Assembly: GCA_031772625.1 (NCBI GenBank)
Contig: CM062817.1
Span: forward strand, 884,034,184-884,098,183
DNA from: Pinus tabuliformis
Taxonomy: Eukaryota > Streptophyta > Pinopsida > Pinales > Pinaceae
DNA: 64,000 bases
Direction of reading: 5' to 3'
Positions 59,736 through 64,000 of the stretch are shown piece by piece; the first letter of the stretch is position 1, and each line of letters opens with the position of its first letter. The notes beneath the pieces were generated by a model. It saw only the letters and a program-made list of their open reading frames with translations. It did not search any database and was not told where the DNA came from. Made by a program: the position numbers and the translations under genes.

Positions 59736-60600
59736 ATGTCATTAGGATTGAGGGTGGAGGATAGGTTGGATGGGCATACAAATTATAGTGTTTGGAAGGA
59801 GAGAATGCAGAGTATCTTTAAGGAGGCAGAATTCTGGGATATCATGGTGCATACAACACAGAACCCCGTTGTTGTGCCTACTGATGCTACTCAGTTGGCT
59901 GAGTATAATAAAAAGAACAACAAGGGTAAGAGGTTGATTTTAGACGGAGTCAAAGACCATTGAATTCCTCATGTGAGAGGAAAGAGCAATGCCCATGAGA
60001 TGTGGACAACATTGTCCAATCTCTACCAGAGTACCAATGAGAACCAGAAAATGGTCCTGAAGGAGAAGCTGAAGAACATTAAGATGGGTAATGATAGTGC
60101 AGCTGGATATCTCATAAAGATTACTAATGCGAGAGATGAGTTGGCAACAATTGGAGAGGCCATTCAACCCATTGAGTTGGTGTGGATTGCAGTGAATGGC
60201 CTCCCTCGTTCATGGATGAACTTTGCTGATGGGGTTTGTGCACGTGAGACCCTTCCCACATGAGAGAGGTTTTGGGATGATTGCATTCAGACAGAGATCA
60301 GGAAAGGTCAGCTTGGGGCAGCCAAGCCAGTTGAGCAGGATGAGGATGTAGCACTTTCAGCAGGAGGCAAGAAAGGCAAAGGGAAGAAGTAGGCTTCCAC
60401 AAGTAATGGTGGGGGAAAAGACAAAGGTAAAGGTAAACAGGGTGACACACAAAAGGACTATTCCAAGGTGAAGTGTTGGAATTGTCAAAAGATGGGACAC
60501 TATGCAGTTGTGTGTCTGGAGAAGAAGAAGAAGAAGGGGAAGAACCAGAACGTGGCAGCTTCAACAGAGGTTGAGGACTTTGCAGTTCGTTTTGACCGAG
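59736..60600 (+). pseudogene. copia gag of element C
   Basis: ATG 59736 (MSLGLRVEDRLDGHTNYSVW) opens a typical copia gag. The N-terminal fold reads NYSVWKERMQSIFKEAEFWD; the middle part reads AHEMWTTLSNLYQSTNENQK and AGYLIKITNARDEL. A Lys/Gly-rich linker and a complete knuckle CWNCQKMGHYAVVC at 60474-60515 follow. Three in-frame stops (59961, 60261, 60390) break it; the frame is otherwise continuous with the rest of the polyprotein. It would package element RNA if intact. Confidence 0.85.
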
Positions 60601-62480
60601 AGTTTGGGTTCACTGTGTATGAGTCCCCTAGTGCAGGGTTACCTGCCACACAGGTTCAGAGGGAGCATGCTTTTCCCTCTATTAGCGAAGCATCTTCAGG
60701 TATCTGGTATGTGGACAGTGGGGCTTCACGTCACATGACAGGAGTCTGGGATTACTTCTCAGAGCTTTCAGAGAGTGGCACTGATATTGAGGTAGTACTT
60801 GGTGATGACAGAGTTGTCAGAGCAGTCAGGGTGGGGACATTGACATTTCAGAGGGAGTCCAAACCTCCCTTGAAGGTGTCAGACGTTCTTTATGTGCCAG
60901 GGATGAGGAAGAACCTCATATCCGTCTCAGCTTTGGAGGACAGAGGATATGAGGTACTGTTTAGGGGAGGACAGGTGTTGATGTATCCCAGGGGCAGTCC
61001 AGTTGATTCAGCTAGAGTGATAGGTGTACGCCATGCAAAGGTGTACAAGTTTGCATTCCAGTCCCTTGTGGCATTGAGCAGTAGTACCGACAGCAGAGCT
61101 AGCAGTTCTGAGCTGTGTGAGATTTAGCACCGCAGTATGGGACATATGTATCATGGAGCTTTGAGGACATTGCGGGAGATCACTACAGGTGTGCCAGATT
61201 TCAGTACTGATCACTTTGATACTTGCAGAGGATGTGCGATGGGCAAGTTTGCCAAATCCCCTTTTCCCAGTAGTGACAGTAGAGTGACTAGGATAGTTGA
61301 TTTGATTCATTCTGATGTGAGTGGTTAGATGTCTCATGTTTCCTTAAGTGGATATGAGTACTATGTTTTATTCATTGATGATCACTCTAGGAGGACCTAG
61401 ATTTATTTCTTGATGACCAAGAGTGAGGTCTTCAAGCGGTTTCAGGAGTTTAGAGCTCTTGTGGAGACACAGACAGGTCGGAAGATCAAGTCCCTAAGGT
61501 CGGACAATGGGGGAGAGTACACCCTTGAAGAGTTTGTTGACTATTGTGCGGAGGAAGGCATTAGGAGGGAGTTCATTGTTCCTTACAACCCCCAACAGAA
61601 CGGAGTTGCAGAGAGGAAGAATAGATCCATCGTAGGGGCTGCCAAAGCCATGTTACATGATCAGTGGTTGCCATTGTTCTTGTGGGTAGAGGCCTGCAAC
61701 ACAGCTGTTTACTTGCAGAACAGGAGTCCGCATCGTGCCTTGGGGCACATGACTCCAGAGGAGGCTTTCTCTGGGAAGAAGCCTGATATTGGTCATCTTC
61801 CTATCTTTGGATGCATTACATACTCCTACATACCCAAGGATAAGAGGACCAAACTAGAGCCCACCACAGAGAAGGGTATCTTTGTGGGCTACAGTGAGAC
61901 CCCAAAGGCCTTTCGGATTTACATTCCTGCACAGAGGAGAGTTTTTGTTAGGCGGGATGTGAAGTTCGAGGAGGACATGGCCTTTAGGAGATCATGGGAG
62001 TTAGAGTATCTGGATCAGCCAGACCCTCAGCAGCAGTTGAGTCAGTTGCAAGGATCCAGTGGGCAGGGATCAGGAGGATCTGGAGGTACATGTATGAGGA
62101 TGTCAGGTCCGTCAGTGAGCAGTGGCTCACCGAGCCAGAGGGGTGGTGCTCCGGGCAGCATGCAGAGCAGTTCACTAGGGAGTCCACTGATGGACAGTTC
62201 ACACGGTACCTCAGCTTCTACAGGTTCAGGTGCAGGCAGGAGGACAACAGATAGACAATCAGGAGTTCAGGCTCCTGATGATGATGGGGAGGAGGAGTTT
62301 CATTCTCCTATGGGAGAAGTGCACTCAGGGAAGAGGAAGCCCAAGTGGCTTCAGGACACCTTGAGAGATGCCACATCTGTTGCTGAGCCGAAGAGGCCGG
62401 TCAGAGAGAGTAGACCACCTGAGAGGTTTTGTAGCTATATGGCAATGGTTACCAGCATCCTTGACTCTGAGCCTTCTAGC
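60601..62480 (+). pseudogene. Protease and integrase of element C
   Basis: Protease motif WYVDSGASRHMTG at about 60705-60745, with the copia-typical DSGA and RHMT. The integrase HHCC finger is at about 61128-61260 (HRSMGHMYH; CRGCAMGKF). The core keeps FIDDHSRR, LRSDNGGEY and QQNGVAERKNR, so the acidic triad residues are present. The copia-specific region GCITYSYIPKDKRTKLEPT and KGIFVGYSETPKAFRIY follows, then a Ser/Gly-rich spacer (about 62030-62280). In-frame stops are at 61125, 61326 and 61398. From 61410 the frame is open through to RT. Confidence 0.85.
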
Positions 62481-64000
62481 TATGAGGAGGCAGCTAGCCA
62501 GCAGGTCTGGAGAGAGGCCATGCAGGAGGAGTATTCTTCTATCATGAAGAATGATGTTTGGGAGGTGGTGCCGAGGCCTAAGGGAAAATCCGTGGTTACT
62601 TCCAGATGGCTTTACAAGGTAAAGCATGCTGCAGATGGCAGCATTGAGAAATTCAAAGCGAGGTTTGTAGCTAGAGGATTCTCCCAGGTAGAGGGAGTTG
62701 ATTATGAGGAGACCTTCGCTCCAGTGGCTCGATATACTTCGATCCGCTCCATTATATTGATAACAGCAGAGATGGGCTGGAAGATCCACCAGATGGATGT
62801 GAAGACTGCATTTCTCAATGGCTTCATACAGGAGGAGGTGTACATTGAGCAGCCACAGGGTTTTGAGGTGCATGGGAAGGAGTCCCATGTGTGCAGACTG
62901 AAGAAGGCCCTTTATGGCCTGAGGCAAGCTCCCAGAGCTTGGTACTCCAGGATAGATACTTACTTGCAAGGGTTGGGTTTCACAAAGAGTGAGGAAGATT
63001 CGAACCTTTACTTTATTGTGATAGGTGAGGAGCCTCTCATTCTGGTGCTGTATGTGGATGACTTGGTCATTACAGGTGCAAAGAGACTCATAGAGCACTG
63101 CAAGAGAGATCTTGCGACGGAGTTTGAGATGAAGGACATCGGCTTGATGCATTACTTTTTTTGGGTTTGGAGGTGTGGCAGGAGGAGGGGCATTTCTTCC
63201 TGGGGCAGGGGAAGTATATTGTGGACATCGTTGGCAGATTCCACATGGAGGATTGTAGACCCATGTCGACACCGATGATCACCAACTGGAAGAAGCTTCA
63301 TGCTTCGGATTTTGAGTTGGTGGATTCCACATTGTACAGGCAGCTGATTGGTTCCTTGATTTATTTGGTCAACACTAGACCAGATATTTGTTTTGCAGTC
63401 AACACGATGAGTCAGTTTATGTGTGAGCCTAGGAAGGTTCACTGGGTGGCTACAAAACACATTTTGCGGTACTTGCAAGGGACAGTGGATTATGGTCTGG
63501 ACTACAGGCAGGGGGATGGAGTGAGATTGGCAGGTTACATTGATTCTGATTGGGCAGGTTGTGCTTCTGATAGGAAGAGCACTTCAGGGTGCTGTTTTGG
63601 GTTGGGTTTAGCAGTAGTGTCATGGTTCAGCCGGAAGCAACAGTCAGTAGCATTGAGTTCAGTGGAAGCAGAGTATATGGCAGCCAGTCTAGCTAGTTGT
63701 GAGGTCATCTGGCTTCGCAAGATGTTGTTTGGCTTATTTGGTCAGCCGTTGAGACCTTCAGTGATTTACTGTGATAATCAGAGTTGCATTAAACTCATGG
63801 AGAATCCATTATTTCATGACAAGTCAAAGAATATCGGGATCAAATATCATTTCATCAGAGACTGTGTTCAGAAGGGAGCTATGAAGCTTGAGTATATTTC
63901 CACTGATGAGCAGGTTGCAGATATTCTTACCAAAGCCTTACCACGGGGCAAGCATGACTACTTCAGAAACAAGATGGGTGTGGTGAGGAACACCTTCCTC
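62481..64000 (+). pseudogene. RT-RNase H of element C
   Basis: RT starts near 62510 (WREAMQEEYSSIMKNDVWEV). It has FKARFVARGFSQVEGVDYEE, MDVKTAFLNGFIQEEVYIEQ, KKALYGLRQAPRAWY and catalytic YVDD at 63051-63062. A frameshift at a T7 run near 63157-63163 breaks the chain. The next frame continues with FHMEDCRPMSTPM, a linker RQLIGSLIYLVNTRPDI and RNase H (IDSDWAGCASDRKSTSG; SVEAEYMAA; YCDNQSCIKLMENP; ADILTKALPRGKH). Sequence runs off the window. This is the best preserved copia RT here. Confidence 0.85.

Larger units (their letters stand above)
55340..64000 (+). mobile_element. Element B: Ty1/copia retrotransposon, interrupted by C and open at window end
   Basis: Starts TGTTAATCTAGG within the D leader. 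A long LTR of about 2.15 kb is followed by an exact tRNA-Met primer site at 57500-57511 and a copia gag. The gag is cut at 58415 by element C. The rest of B, and its 3' LTR, should lie beyond the window. Confidence 0.65.
58416..64000 (+). mobile_element. Element C: Ty1/copia retrotransposon, right end outside window
   Basis: The LTR at 58416-59574 starts TGTTGAAATT and ends TTTCTACA. The tRNA-Met primer site follows at once. Then come gag, protease, integrase, RT and RNase H in copia order, on one frame up to 63160. It is the most complete copia element here. The 3' LTR is not in the window. Confidence 0.85.

Noticed and set aside
62325..63272. 315-codon frame on the minus strand
   Set aside because: It is the antisense shadow of the well-supported copia RT of element C.

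Overview
This window is a retrotransposon graveyard from a large plant genome. I found no host protein gene, rRNA or functional tRNA gene. All recognisable coding sequence belongs to LTR retrotransposons of plant-type lineages: Ty1/copia, an Athila-like Ty3/gypsy element, a Tat/Ogre-like Ty3/gypsy element with an extra RNase H, and a chromodomain Ty3/gypsy element. Primer-binding sites match plant initiator tRNA-Met and tRNA-Asp. LTRs are long (up to 3.2 kb), insertions are deeply nested and nearly every reading frame is broken. This fits a seed plant with a large, slowly purged genome. A gymnosperm is my guess, but nothing here proves it.

Layout. 1-3472 is old sequence with a broken gag remnant at 19-369. 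Element A (3473-9092 and beyond) is a non-autonomous LTR element with a coiled-coil/G-patch/zinc-knuckle reading frame but no polymerase; its 3' LTR is cut by array D. Array D (9093-55339) is a head-to-tail array of three copia-type units with a fourth LTR start. Every unit has lost protease and integrase. Unit 3 of D is split by element E (19218-53854, TSD AAGAC), which has no genes and carries a 54-bp minisatellite. E is split by element F (22302-52173), an Athila-like gypsy with gag-pol and a third ORF. F's gag is split by the small chromovirus derivative G (24819-27573, minus strand, TSD AAAAC). F's 3' LTR is split by the Tat/Ogre-like element H (37151-51815). H's integrase is split by a 1,213-bp hAT-like DNA transposon I (46021-47233, 8-bp TSD). 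The deepest chain is A > D > E > F > H > I. To the right, D's last LTR is cut by copia element B (55340 onward), and B's gag by copia element C (58416 to beyond the window end).

How the parts relate. The elements do not cooperate as a pathway. They record successive insertions, and for E, F, G, H and I the duplicated target sites and resumed flanking sequence fix the order. A, E, G, I and the D units lack some or all of the enzymes needed to move and would have depended on proteins supplied by others. F, H, B and C once encoded fuller sets and are now disabled by stops, frameshifts, insertions or truncation.

The points I consider most worth a second look are: a gypsy-type 5' leader, matching that of chromovirus G, inside the copia-type D units; the shared-LTR tandem array itself; repeated TGACGTCA bZIP-type sites in both LTRs of H; pol III A/B-box tRNA-like sequence inside both LTRs of A; the RNase H placed upstream of RT in H; and the non-envelope-like third ORF of F.
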